DNA from: Stenotrophomonas sp. NA06056
GTDB taxonomy: Bacteria; Pseudomonadota; Gammaproteobacteria; Xanthomonadales; Xanthomonadaceae
Assembly: GCF_013364355.1 (NCBI RefSeq)
Contig: NZ_CP054931.1
Location: 4,019,501 to 4,083,500 of the forward strand
Reading direction: 5' to 3'
DNA: 64,000 bases
In this document: one piece after another, positions 11,663 to 21,400 of the stretch
Layout of the letters: each line of letters opens with the position of its first letter
Position numbering within the stretch: the stretch's first letter is position 1
Program-made: the position numbers and the translations under genes
Notes under the pieces: generated by a model
The model's input: only the letters and a program-made list of their open reading frames with translations
What the model was told of the DNA's origin: nothing
Databases searched by the model: none

Positions 11663-12217
11663 CTAGTTCGACTTCTCGCGCGTTGAGGCACGCATGACCC
11701 ACTCCGACAATCGCTGCCCCCACTCGGCACGCCTCGGACAGATCAATGTTTGTGAGCGCTTGCTTTGTTGGAAGCTGCAGATGCGGAATCCCCCAACGAC
11801 GGTGGCGAGGCTGGCGAGTTCATCTGCTGTCGCTGCAGCACCTCGGATGTGCAGCGAACCGGCACCAGACACGCTGGGTCGAACGTAAACGTCGTACCGG
11901 GTGGAACGTCCTTCCGCCTTTGCGTATCCCGACACGGCGTATCCGCTCTCTGTGAAACGCAGCTCCGGCGTGCTTCCGGGAGCGGGCCTTTCAGGTGCAT
12001 CGCCCTCGTAGATCAACGCGACTTCCCGATCCTCGCGTCTGACGCGGTGCACGCCGAAGTCAACAGGTGCCTCATAGGTCACGGACATGCCTGTCGGCAC
12101 CCGAAGACAGGCCCCATATAGGAAGTGGTCGCAACTGTAGCTCCACAGACTAAATTCCTGGGCCCACGAAGTGAGCGGGCACAGGAAAGCGAAGAAAACC
12201 AGAATCCGTGCAAGCAT
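11663..12217 (-). CDS. Exported protein, putative immunity to the Rhs toxin
   Basis: Protein of 184 aa with a clear signal peptide (MLARILVFFAFLCPLTSWAQ) and a few Cys residues (YSCDHFLYGAC and ICSF) that may form disulfides in the periplasm. No family recognised. Its start codon lies one base after the Rhs stop codon, the usual place for the immunity gene of a polymorphic toxin. The adjacent toxin tip looks like a metalloprotease, so an exported inhibitor is plausible. Lower GC than neighbouring genes suggests both came by transfer. Confidence 0.6.
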   Translation of the reverse strand: MLARILVFFAFLCPLTSWAQEFSLWSYSCDHFLYGACLRVPTGMSVTYEAPVDFGVHRVRREDREVALIYEGDAPERPAPGSTPELRFTESGYAVSGYAKAEGRSTRYDVYVRPSVSGAGSLHIRGAAATADELASLATVVGGFRICSFQQSKRSQTLICPRRAEWGQRLSEWVMRASTREKSN

Positions 12218-12218
12218 C

Positions 12219-13058
12219 TCAACGCTCCCGTTTCTGAACCGCCGAATCCCCCTCCACGATTCCACCGATGGCATGGCTGTCAATCACACCAGGAACCCTA
12301 TTCATGATTCCGTCGCCGCCCGCAGGATTTGGCTGCCCCGTCGTCTTGTCATAAAGATCATCCACACCGCCAAGATGTGACATTTCATGAGGAACAACAC
12401 CCTTGTCAAATCTATCCAGAACATTGATCTCGGCCTTCTTTCCGCCTAACTCCGCGAAACTCCGTCCGCTGCGGTGGGAGGTTTCCCCGTTGACAAGTTT
12501 TATCTCATTACGGGCGGCCCGCGGGGTCCGTTTATCAATGTCAGTGACCTCGACCGTCACGCGCGTCTCCTTTCCGCCAATATCATAGGTTCCTGACATT
12601 GATGCCACCTGCTCTTTGAAGGTCGCTATGTTCTTGGGTGTCGCACCATCCCCTGAAAACTTTGTTGGGAAGCTGATTTTTACCGAACCGTCCTTCATCC
12701 GCGTAACCACAGGAACTCTGCCGTCCGGATCGACAAAGTTGTAAGGACTGCTATTGGCGTATCGGTACCTGTTGAAGAGGGAAGACTTCCCACCATAGGC
12801 AGCGACGGGATCTACACTGAGAAAAGCACCGATTTCGGGAGAGTAGTATCGTTGCTGCATATAATTGAGACCTGTCGTGGAATCAAACACATGGCCTGAG
12901 TAACCGGGACCATCTGCCGCGGCGATTCCAACGACAGAGCCATAAGGTTCGTATGCAAATCTCTCGATCACGTTCCCGTGTGAGTCCGTAATAGCCACCG
13001 GACTCCCAAGTGCATCCGTATGAACATAGGTGACTACTTCACCGTCCGCCGACGCCAT
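12219..13058 (-). pseudogene. Truncated Rhs C-terminal tip with metzincin-like toxin domain
   Basis: Residues 1-115 match the end of an Rhs core: VTYVHTDALGSP, an RYYSPEIGAFLSVDP block and the junction YNFVDPDGR. The variable tip (about 116-279) carries HEMSHLGGVDD (residues 224-234), which fits the metzincin zinc signature HExxHxxGxxH/D, followed by a possible Met-turn (GIMN, Met252). Full Rhs proteins exceed 1,000 aa. Here the frame remains Rhs-like only about 12 codons above the ATG and hits a stop at 13143, so this is a displaced 3' remnant or silent tip. GC is well below the flanks. An exported immunity candidate follows. Confidence 0.75.
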
Positions 13059-13156
13059 TGCCAGCGTGAGAACAATCCAGTCGAGCCTCCCATCCCTCCC
13101 ACATTTTCGTATCCCGTTCAGCGTACCCGAGATCCCCCTCGATCAAGCATCGCCCA

Positions 13157-13187
13157 GAAAAAAAGACGCAGCCTCGCGGCTGCGTCC
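13157..13187 (-). terminator. Terminator of the lipoprotein gene
   Basis: Minus-strand stem GACGCAGCC / GGCTGCGTC with a four-base loop is followed by seven T. The Rhs remnant begins directly beyond it, so the island may have inserted at this terminator. Confidence 0.88.
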
Positions 13188-13221
13188 ATCGTGAGTCCAA
13201 CCGGGAGAGAGTCGGCGGGAC

Positions 13222-13725
13222 TTACTTGACCTCGAACTCCTGCGGCGTTCCGGCCGCCTTACCATCAACCATGACTTCGGCGCGGTACTTGCCGGCCGGC
13301 CAGCCATTGGCATTCTTGAAGGTGATGTTGGTGGTCTCGGCACCGCTGGTGTTCAGGGTTGCGTTCTGCTCACCGGCCACCTGGCCATCCTGGAAGGTCA
13401 GCTTGGCGCCGACGGTGACATTGTTGGCTGCGCCATCGGTCTTCACCGAGACGACCACATCATCCTTCGGCGCGAACAGGGCGGCCGTGGCCACCGACTT
13501 GTCAGCAGCGGCAGACTTGCCAACGGTGACGGCCGACACAGCGACGGCCGATGCAGCCATCGGCGGCGGCGCGCCGGTCATCGGAGCGGGCGCTTCGGCC
13601 GGCGCGGTTGCCGCCGGAGCGGCGTTGGTGTCTGCGGTTTCTTCCTTCTTCTTGCAGCCCACCAGGGCGACGCTGCCCAGCAGCGCGGCCAGCAGAGCAT
13701 TCTGAAGCGGGGTCGTCTTGATCAT
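13222..13725 (-). CDS. Predicted lipoprotein of unknown function
   Basis: Protein of 167 aa with a lipoprotein signal (LLGSVALVGC lipobox, Cys24, followed by KKKEE), a long Ala/Pro-rich linker (about 30-65) and a C-terminal beta-rich domain (about 75-167) ending PQEFEVK that resembles an immunoglobulin-like fold. A mature position 2 Lys points to the outer membrane. Single gene with its own terminator. No family name recognised. Confidence 0.75.
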   Translation of the reverse strand: MIKTTPLQNALLAALLGSVALVGCKKKEETADTNAAPAATAPAEAPAPMTGAPPPMAASAVAVSAVTVGKSAAADKSVATAALFAPKDDVVVSVKTDGAANNVTVGAKLTFQDGQVAGEQNATLNTSGAETTNITFKNANGWPAGKYRAEVMVDGKAAGTPQEFEVK

Positions 13726-13772
13726 TCGGGGTTCCTCCCAGGGATTGTCGGACGGCGATTGGATCGCCGGTA

Positions 13773-14066
13773 TTACTTCGGCGGCAGTTTCAGGGTCTGG
13801 CCCGGGAAGATCTTGTCCGGGTCGTCGAGCACATCGCGGTTGGCTTCGAAGATCTTCTTCCAGGCGTTGGCATCGCCCAGATGCTGCTTGGCGATCTTCG
13901 AAAGCGAATCACCCTTCTGCACGGTGTAGGTGCCACCGCTGACCACTTCGGCGGTACTGTCCACCGAGGCGCTGACGCCGGAAAAGTCCGCCTTGGGGAC
14001 CTGCTGGGCGGTACTGTCGACGCTGCCACTGACGCCGGAGAAATCGGCTTTCTTCTCGGTACTCAT
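13773..14066 (-). CDS. LysM domain protein
   Basis: Protein of 97 aa. A C-terminal LysM domain (YTVQKGDSLSKIAKQHLGD through IFPGQTLKLP) should bind peptidoglycan N-acetylglucosamine chains. The N terminus holds two near-identical 15-residue units (KADFSGVSGSVDSTA and KADFSGVSASVDSTA). No signal peptide is visible, as in cytoplasmic YgaU-type LysM proteins. The start MSTEKK at 14066 is chosen because the upstream extension is not conserved in style. Confidence 0.82.
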   Translation of the reverse strand: MSTEKKADFSGVSGSVDSTAQQVPKADFSGVSASVDSTAEVVSGGTYTVQKGDSLSKIAKQHLGDANAWKKIFEANRDVLDDPDKIFPGQTLKLPPK

Positions 14067-14196
14067 CCACACACTCCCGTCTGTATGACTACATGGCTGG
14101 CACGGTGTCATAGAGGTTGTTAAATGGGGATGGTGCCGATGTGAAGCCGGCCCCCGGGGCGCATGAACAATCGAGGCGGAACACCGCCGCTGGGCT

Positions 14197-14263
14197 CGCC
14201 GGGCATGGTCCGGCGCTACCCGTCACAGGGTGGCCCCACGGTAGCGCCGGGCCATGCCCGGCG
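14197..14263. repeat. Pair of SMAG palindromes in inverted order
   Basis: A GTAGCGCCGGACCATGCCCG copy on the minus strand (14197-14219) and GTAGCGCCGGGCCATGCCCG on the plus strand (14241-14263) have their GTAG heads facing each other across 21 bases. They lie just downstream of queF, so on its transcript they would form two hairpins. Confidence 0.82.
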
Positions 14264-14267
14264 ACGC

Positions 14268-15086
14268 TTATTGTCGCAGTTCGCGGTAGGTCGCGGCCGG
14301 GGCGGCGATACCGGGGCTGGCGCGCCACGGGTTGATGTCCAGGCCACCGCGACGGGTGTAGCGCGCCTCCACTTCCAGCCACTGCGGCTGGCAGCGTGCG
14401 GAGACCTCGCTGAAGATGCGCTCCACGCACTGTTCGTGGAACTCGGCGTGCTCGCGGTAGCTGACCAGATAACGCAGCAGGCCGGCACGATCAATTTTCG
14501 GGCCGTGATAGCGCAGGCTGACCGTGGCCCAGTCGGGCTGGCCGGTGACCGGGCAGTTGGACTTCAGCAAGGCAGAGACCAGGGTCTCTTCCACCACGTT
14601 GCCCGCATCGGCGGCAAGATAATCCGCCTGCGGCGGGCCGTAGCAGTCGATGTCCACATCAAGGCCATCGATCGACTCGCCCAGCGGCGACTCGTGCAGC
14701 GGCGGCAGCCCGAACGCCACCTGGACCGGGGCACCGGCGCAGGCAGACAGATCGGCGACGAGGCGCTCGCGCAGGGCGTCGGCGCTGTCCAGGCGGGTGC
14801 TGTTGAGCGAGTTGAGGTACAGCTTGAACGACTTCGACTCGATGAGCCGCGGCGAGGTGCACGGCACCTGCACGGTGGCGACAGCGACCTGCGGTTTGCC
14901 ACGGGGGTCGAGCCAGCTCAGCTCGAAGGCGTGCCAGCGGTCGTGGCCAACGAACGGCAGCGCGGCCTCGTCGAGGCCGATCTCGGCGCGGGCGCCGACG
15001 CGAGGGATGGGAAACAGCAGGCCGGGATCGTACTGCGACGGGTAACTGACCTCGCGACCGAGGCTGGAATCCTGTGGGGTGTTCAT
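14268..15086 (-). CDS. queF: NADPH-dependent 7-cyano-7-deazaguanine reductase (long form)
   Basis: Reduces the nitrile preQ0 to the amine preQ1 in queuosine tRNA synthesis, in the cytoplasm. At 272 aa it is the long bimodular (YqcD/E. coli-like) type. Visible motifs are [13 protein letters not shown] (QueF substrate motif) and [12 protein letters not shown] with the nucleophilic Cys and its Asp partner. ATG at 15086 (MNTPQDSS) is preferred; a TACAAT -10-like box ends only eight bases before it, so the mRNA may be leaderless. Confidence 0.95.
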   Translation of the reverse strand: MNTPQDSSLGREVSYPSQYDPGLLFPIPRVGARAEIGLDEAALPFVGHDRWHAFELSWLDPRGKPQVAVATVQVPCTSPRLIESKSFKLYLNSLNSTRLDSADALRERLVADLSACAGAPVQVAFGLPPLHESPLGESIDGLDVDIDCYGPPQADYLAADAGNVVEETLVSALLKSNCPVTGQPDWATVSLRYHGPKIDRAGLLRYLVSYREHAEFHEQCVERIFSEVSARCQPQWLEVEARYTRRGGLDINPWRASPGIAAPAATYRELRQ

Positions 15087-15130
15087 GGGCGTCATTGTAT
15101 CGCGCGGAGGGCGGGCCTTCGGCCGGGTCG

Positions 15131-15635
15131 GCCAACGGCGGAGCCCCTCCGTGGTGGTTGTGTTGGCTGGTCGCGAAAGGCGGTCTATCGGCGTGGCCGG
15201 GAGAGCAGGCGGGTCGGGGGACGCCGTAAACCCGTCCCTGGGGGCTTGGCCGCGGCATCCATGCCGCGGACACCCCCGCCCCGCCTGCTCTCCCGGCCCC
15301 TGACAATTCTCTGCACGCGGCTACCACCACGGGAAAGATCAGAAAATCAAGATCAAAAGCCGATCCTTCAGACGTTCATGACGTCTGCCGTGCCGACCAA
15401 CGGTCGGCACCCACCAAAGCAGGATGTCGTTCCGACAGCCGCAGGAAACTGTCGAAGGCGGGGTGGGTCCGGTGGCAGGGGCGTGAGCCGCATGGATGCG
15501 GCGACCGAGCTTACATGGACGTACTTGCAGCGTCCCCTGCCACCGGACCCACCCCGCCATCCCACGGGATGCCCGCTTTTGCCGTTGACGTTGACGTTGC
15601 TCCGGCTTCTGCGGGTGCAGGGCTGCAAGCCCTGC
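15131..15635. repeat. Composite hairpin element, copy A
   Basis: Intergenic element of about 505 bp. In order: a GCCAACGGCG start, CCGTGGTGG (15149), hairpin 1 with arms 15195-15220 / 15273-15298 (25 of 26 paired) around a 52-nt core, CCACCACGG (15324), an AGATCAAAAGC tail, a SMAG-like GTGCCGACCAACGGTCGGCA (15390-15410), hairpin 2 with perfect 25-bp arms 15457-15481 / 15534-15558 around a 52-nt core in inverse orientation, a short CGTTGA repeat (about 15583-15600) and a GCAGGGCTGCAAGCCCTGC palindrome (15617-15635). The same order recurs as copy B at 32773. No coding potential seen. Confidence 0.8.
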
Positions 15636-15644
15636 CGGTAACCC

Positions 15645-16964
15645 TCACCCCGCCGGGGTGCCGGCACCATGCAGGTAATCCAGGCTCACCTGCAGCAGCG
15701 CACGGAATCCAACATCCAGCGCCTTCTCATCCAGCAGGAACTTCGGCGAATGATTGGCCGGCGCCGTCGCCGGATCGATGCCCACGCTGGTCGAGCCGAC
15801 GAAGAAGAACATGCCCGGCACCTCCTTCGCGTACAGCGAGAAATCCTCCGCGCCCATCTGCAGCGGCGGCTCGTACACGTTGTCCTTGCCCACCACCGCC
15901 TGCAGGCTCGGCAGCATCTTCGCGGTCAGCGCCGGGTCGTTTACCGTGGCCGGGTTGCCCTCCGATTCGTAGATGTCGGTCACTGCCTTGGCGCCGTGCG
16001 CGGCCGCGGTGTGCTCGGCCACATTGCGCAGGTCGGCGAAGATCTGCTGGCGCATGCCCTCGTCGAAGGTGCGGATGGTGCCGACCATCTCCACTTCATC
16101 GGGAATGATGTTGTAGCGGATGCCACCGTTGATCGCGCCGAAGGTCAGCACTGCTGGCTGCTTGGAGAGGTTGGCGCGGCGGCTGACGATGGTCTGTGCG
16201 GTGCCGATCAGATCGGCAGTGGCCACAATCGGGTCGACGCCGTTCCACGGTGCAGAGCCATGTGTCTGCCGGCCGATCACCTTGATGCCGAAACGATCGG
16301 ACGCGGCCATCAACGGGCCACCGCGCACCGCGATCTGCCCTGCCTGCACGCTGGAAAACACATGCAGCCCGAACACCGCCTCGGGCTTGAAGTCGGCAAA
16401 CAGGCCTTCCTTCAGCATCAGCGCAGCACCGCCCTCCTCCGGCGGCGGCGCGCCTTCCTCGGACGGCTGGAAGATCAGCATCACCTGGCCGGGCAGGTCC
16501 TTCTTCATCGCCACCAGCGCTTCGGCCACGCCCAGCAGGGTCGCGGTGTGCGCATCATGGCCACAGGCGTGCATCACGCCTACGGTCTGCCCGCGGTACT
16601 GCGCGGTGGCCTTGGAGGCGAACGGCAGGCCGGTCTGCTCGGTCACCGGCAGGGCATCCATGTCCGCGCGCAGGGCGATCTTCGGGCCTGGCTTGCCGCC
16701 TTCGATGATCGCCACCACGCCATGATGGGCAATGCCGGTCTTCGGCTTCAGTCCCATCGCACGCAGGCGCTTGGCGACCTCGGCGGAGGTCCGCTCCTCG
16801 CGGTTGGACAGTTCCGGGTGCTGATGGAAATCGCGTCGCCATTCAACCACCTTGGCCTGCAGGCGCTGCGCGGCGGCGGTCACTTCCGGGCGCTGGGCGT
16901 CCTCGGCATGGGCAAGGGCCGGCAGGGCCAGCAGCAGGGCGGACAGCAGCAACGAACGGCGCAT
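15645..16964 (-). CDS. Exported M20-family amidohydrolase/peptidase
   Basis: Zinc hydrolase of 439 aa related to hippurate hydrolase and N-acyl-amino-acid amidohydrolases. A signal peptide (MRRSLLLSALLLALPALAHA) places it in the periplasm. Metal-binding motifs are MHACGHDAHTATLLG and QPSEEGAPPPEEGG, with a dimerisation domain between them and a late GAEDFS motif. The start at 16964 is chosen because it begins the signal peptide. Substrate unknown. Its 3' end abuts composite element A. Confidence 0.9.
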   Translation of the reverse strand: MRRSLLLSALLLALPALAHAEDAQRPEVTAAAQRLQAKVVEWRRDFHQHPELSNREERTSAEVAKRLRAMGLKPKTGIAHHGVVAIIEGGKPGPKIALRADMDALPVTEQTGLPFASKATAQYRGQTVGVMHACGHDAHTATLLGVAEALVAMKKDLPGQVMLIFQPSEEGAPPPEEGGAALMLKEGLFADFKPEAVFGLHVFSSVQAGQIAVRGGPLMAASDRFGIKVIGRQTHGSAPWNGVDPIVATADLIGTAQTIVSRRANLSKQPAVLTFGAINGGIRYNIIPDEVEMVGTIRTFDEGMRQQIFADLRNVAEHTAAAHGAKAVTDIYESEGNPATVNDPALTAKMLPSLQAVVGKDNVYEPPLQMGAEDFSLYAKEVPGMFFFVGSTSVGIDPATAPANHSPKFLLDEKALDVGFRALLQVSLDYLHGAGTPAG

Positions 16965-17150
16965 CTCGATCTCCACGGAAGGGGTCTGCACCTGAATGTA
17001 GGGCAACCTCGTCGCCACGGGAACCTCCACCGTCCCCCACCGGTCTGAGCGCCCGTCCCATCCGTCATGCAGGAAACCCGGTGGGCCACAGGTATGCTTT
17101 GCGCATTGCCACCCGGGGTGCCACCCCGTCCAGCCCTCTTGGAGTCTTGA

Positions 17151-18392
17151 ATGTCACGTGTTTGGAAGATCGTGCTGCTGGTCGTGGCGGTACTGGTGCT
17201 GGCCGTGGTTGGCCTGCGCGTACTCGGTGGCGGCAAGGACAAAGCCACTGGGCAGGAAGCCGGTGCCCGCCAGGGCGGTGAGGATCCCGATGCCGGCCCG
17301 GTGCCGGTGACCGTGATCGATGCCGCACGCCAGGACGTGCCGGTGTATGCCAGCGCGCTGGGCACGGTAACCGCGATGAACACCGTGACCGTCAGCCCGC
17401 AGGTGGGCGGCCAGCTGATGAGCCTCAATTTCCGCGAAGGCCAGGAAGTGAAGAAGGGCGACGTGCTGGCGGTGATCGACCCGCGCACCGCCCAGGCCAG
17501 CTATGACCAGGCCGTCGCCTCCAAGCGCCAGAACGAGGCCCTGCTGGCCACCGCGCGCTCGAACTACCAGCGCTCGAACGCGCCGGAGTACCGCCAGTTC
17601 GTGGCCAAGACCGATCTGGATACACAACGAAACCAGGTGGCACAGTACGAAAGCGCAGTCGCCGCCAATGAAGCGAGCATGCGCTCGGCGCAGGTGCAGC
17701 TGCAGTACACCAAGGTCACCGCCCCGATCACCGGCATCGCCGGCATCCGCGCGGTCGACGCCGGCAATGTGGTCAACGCCGGCACCGCACTGGTCACCCT
17801 GACCCAGATCCATCCGATCCACGTGCTGTTCAACCTGCCCGAGCGCCAGCTCGGCGACGTGCGCCAGGCGCAGGCCGCCGGCAGCGTACCGGTTGCAGCG
17901 CTGGACCGCGCCGATTCGCACGTGCTCAGCGGCGACGGCAAGCTGGACGTGGTCGACAACCTGATCAGTGCCGACAGCGGCACCTTCAAGGCGCGGGCGG
18001 TGTTCGACAACACCGACAACGGCCTGTGGCCGGGCCAGTTCGTCAATGTGCGCATGCAGTTGCGCACCATCGGCGGCGGCGTGGTGATCCCCACCCAGGC
18101 GGTGCTGCGTGGCCCCGATGGCGAGTACGTCTACGTTGTGCAGGGCGACAACACGGTGAAGATGCAGACCGTGCGCAGCGGCGTGGAAGTGGGCGACAGC
18201 CAGGTGCAGATCGCCGAAGGCCTGAAGGGCGGCGAGCGCGTGGTCAGCGAAGGCCAGTTCCGCCTGAAGCCGGGCAGCAAGGTGACCGCGCTGAAACCGG
18301 GCGAAACGCCGGCCGCGCCGACCGAGGCCGAACTGAAGGCCGCCGAACAGAAAAGTGGCGGCAGCGGCCGTCGTGGTGGTGGTCCGCGCTGA
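17151..18392 (+). CDS. smeI: RND efflux membrane-fusion protein (SmeI-like)
   Basis: Periplasmic adaptor (413 aa) of a tripartite drug exporter. N-terminal uncleaved anchor helix (residues 5-25), then the lipoyl halves (VTVSPQVGGQLMSLNFREGQ and ITGIAGIRAVDAGNVV), an alpha-hairpin, a beta-barrel and a membrane-proximal domain, and a Gly/Arg-rich C terminus. No lipobox Cys. It is first in an operon with two RND pumps and no outer-membrane channel, the layout described for SmeIJK of S. maltophilia; the symbol rests on this layout. Confidence 0.85.
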   Translation: MSRVWKIVLLVVAVLVLAVVGLRVLGGGKDKATGQEAGARQGGEDPDAGPVPVTVIDAARQDVPVYASALGTVTAMNTVTVSPQVGGQLMSLNFREGQEVKKGDVLAVIDPRTAQASYDQAVASKRQNEALLATARSNYQRSNAPEYRQFVAKTDLDTQRNQVAQYESAVAANEASMRSAQVQLQYTKVTAPITGIAGIRAVDAGNVVNAGTALVTLTQIHPIHVLFNLPERQLGDVRQAQAAGSVPVAALDRADSHVLSGDGKLDVVDNLISADSGTFKARAVFDNTDNGLWPGQFVNVRMQLRTIGGGVVIPTQAVLRGPDGEYVYVVQGDNTVKMQTVRSGVEVGDSQVQIAEGLKGGERVVSEGQFRLKPGSKVTALKPGETPAAPTEAELKAAEQKSGGSGRRGGGPR

Positions 18393-18466
18393 GCGCAGGC
18401 CACCCTTTCCCTTCGCGCCGGCATCGATGCCGGCGCTGCCATTGAAGCGCCAGCAAGGATCAGTCC

Positions 18467-21400
18467 GTGGGCTTTTCGACGATCTTCATCCGCCGTCCCA
18501 TCGCGACCTCGCTGTTGATGGCAGGTCTGTTGCTGCTGGGCATTCTTGGTTACCGCAAGCTGCCGGTGTCGGCGCTGCCGGAAATCGATGCGCCCAGCCT
18601 GGTGGTGACGACCCAGTACCCGGGTGCCAACGCCACCACCATGGCCTCGCTGGTGACCACGCCGCTGGAGCGCCAGTTCGGGCAGATCTCCGGCCTGGAA
18701 CTGATGACCTCCGATTCCTCGGCGGGGTTGTCGACGATCATCCTGCAGTTCTCGATGGACCGCGACATCGACATCGCCGCACAGGACGTGCAGGCCGCAA
18801 TCCGCCAGGCCACCCTGCCCTCGTCGCTGCCGTACCAGCCGGTCTACAACCGGGTGAACCCGGCCGACGCGGCCATCGTCACCCTGAAACTGACCTCGGA
18901 CACGCGCCCGCTGCGTGACGTCAACAACTACGCCGACTCGATCCTCGCCCAGCGCCTGTCGCAGGTGCAGGGCGTGGGCCTGGTGTCGATCGCCGGCAAC
19001 GTGCGCCCGGCCGTGCGCATCCAGGTCAATCCGGCGCAGCTGTCCAACATGGGCCTGACCCTGGAAGAGCTGCGCAGCGCGCTCACCCAGGCCAACGTCA
19101 ATGCGCCGAAGGGCTCACTGAACGGCAAGACCCAGTCCTACAGCATCGGCACCAACGATCAGCTGGCCAGCGCCGCCGAATACCGCGACACCATCATCAG
19201 CTACAAGAACGGCCGCCCGGTGCGGCTGTCCGACGTAGCCGAAGTGGTCGACGGCGTGGAGAACGACCAGCTCGCCGCGTGGGCCGATGGCAAGCCGGCC
19301 GTGCTGCTGGAAGTACGGCGACAGCCGGGCGCCAACATCGTGCAGACGGTCGAGCGCATCCGCGCGCTGCTACCGCAGCTGCAGGGCGTGCTGCCGGCCG
19401 ACGTGCATCTGGAAGTGTTCTCCGACCGTACAGAGACCATCCGTGCGTCGGTGCATGAAGTGCAGTTCACCCTGATCCTGACCATCGGCCTGGTGGTGGC
19501 GGTGATCTTCGTGTTCCTGCGCCGGTTCTGGGCCACCATCATTCCCTCGGTGGCGGTGCCGTTGTCGTTGGCCGGCACCTTCGCGGTGATGGCCTTTGCC
19601 GGTATGTCGCTGGATAACCTCTCGCTGATGGCGCTGGTGGTGGCCACCGGCTTCGTGGTCGACGATGCGATCGTGATGATCGAGAACATCGTGCGTTACA
19701 TCGAACAAGGCAAGAGCGGCAAGGAAGCGGCCGAGATCGGTGCGCGCCAGATCGGCTTCACCGTGCTGTCGCTGACGGTTTCGCTGGTGGCGGTGTTCCT
19801 GCCGCTGCTGTTGATGCCCGGCGTCACCGGCCGCCTGTTCCACGAGTTCGCCTGGGTGTTGAGCATCGCGGTGGTGCTGTCGATGCTGATCTCGCTGACG
19901 CTCACCCCGATGATGTGTGCCTACCTGCTCAAGCCCGATGCGCTGCCGGAGGGCGAGGACGCGCACGAGCGTGCCGCCGCGGCAGGCAAGCAGAACCTGT
20001 GGACGCGCACCGTCGGCCTGTACGAGCGCAGCCTGGACTGGGTGCTGGAACACCAGCCCCTCACCTTGGCCGTGGCCGCTGCCGCGCTGGTGCTGACCGT
20101 GCTGCTGTACGTGTTGATTCCCAAGGGCCTGTTGCCCGAACAGGACACCGGTTTGATCACCGCCGTGGTCCAGGCCGACCAGAACATCGCGTTCCCGCAG
20201 ATGGAGCAGCGCACCAAGCAGGTGGCCGAAGCGCTGCGCAAGGACCCGGACGTGACCGGCGTGTCGGCCTTCATCGGCGCCGGCAGCATGAACCCCACGC
20301 TCAACCAGGGCCAGCTGTCGATCGTGCTGAAAGAGCGCGGCGAGCGTGATGGACTGGATGAGATCCTGCCGCGCCTGCAGAAGTCCGTCGCCGGCATTCC
20401 CGGCGTGGCCCTGTACCTGAAACCGGTACAGGACGTGACCCTGGATACCCGCGTGGCCGCCACCGAGTACCAGTACTCGCTGTCGGACGTGGACAGCGCG
20501 GAGGTTGCACTGCAGGCCAACCGCCTGACCCAGGCACTGCGCCAGCGCCCGGAACTGGCCGACGTCGACAACAATCTGTCCAACCAGGGCCGCGCGCTTG
20601 AACTGAACATCGACCGCGACAAGGCCAGCGTGCTGGGCGTGCCGATGCAGACCATCGACGATACGCTCTACGATGCGTTCGGCCAGCGCCAGATCTCGAC
20701 CATCTTCACCGAGCTCAACCAGTACCGGGTAGTGCTGGAAGTGGCGCCGCAGTTCCGCACCAGCACGGCGCTGATGGAACAGCTGGCGGTCGCCTCCAAC
20801 GGCGCTGGCGCGCTGACCGGCACCAACGCCACCAGCTTCGGCCAGGTCACCTCGTCCAACTCGTCCACCGCCACCGGGATCGGTGCGCAGAACACCGGCA
20901 TCACCGTCGGTGCGGGCAGCATCATCCCGTTGTCGGCGCTGGCCGAGGCCAAGGTGTCCAGCGCACCGCTGCTGGTCAGCCACCAGCAGCAGCTGCCGGC
21001 GGTGACGGTGTCCTTCAACGTTGCGCCGGGCTATTCGCTGTCCGATGCGGTCAAGGCCATCGAAGAGACCAAGGCCAGCCTGGACATGCCGGCGCACGTG
21101 CATGCGCAGTTCATCGGCAAGGCCGCCGAGTTCACCGGCAGCCAGACCGACGTGGTGTGGCTGCTGCTGGCCTCGCTGGTGGTGATCTACATCGTGCTGG
21201 GCGTGCTGTACGAGAGCTACATCCACCCGATCACGATCATCTCGACCCTGCCGCCGGCCGGCGTCGGTGCGCTGCTGGCACTGATGGTCTGTGGCCTGAG
21301 CCTGTCGGTGGATGGCATCGTCGGCATCGTGCTGCTGATCGGCATCGTCAAGAAGAACGGCATCATGATGGTCGACTTCGCCATCGAGGCGCGGCGCACC

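Noticed and set aside
12125..12380. Small plus-strand frames across the Rhs/immunity junction
   Set aside because: No start signal or homology; they are antisense to two well-placed genes.
15087..15130. preQ1 riboswitch before queF
   Set aside because: No C-rich/A-rich pseudoknot pattern is visible and the candidate promoter leaves no room for a leader.
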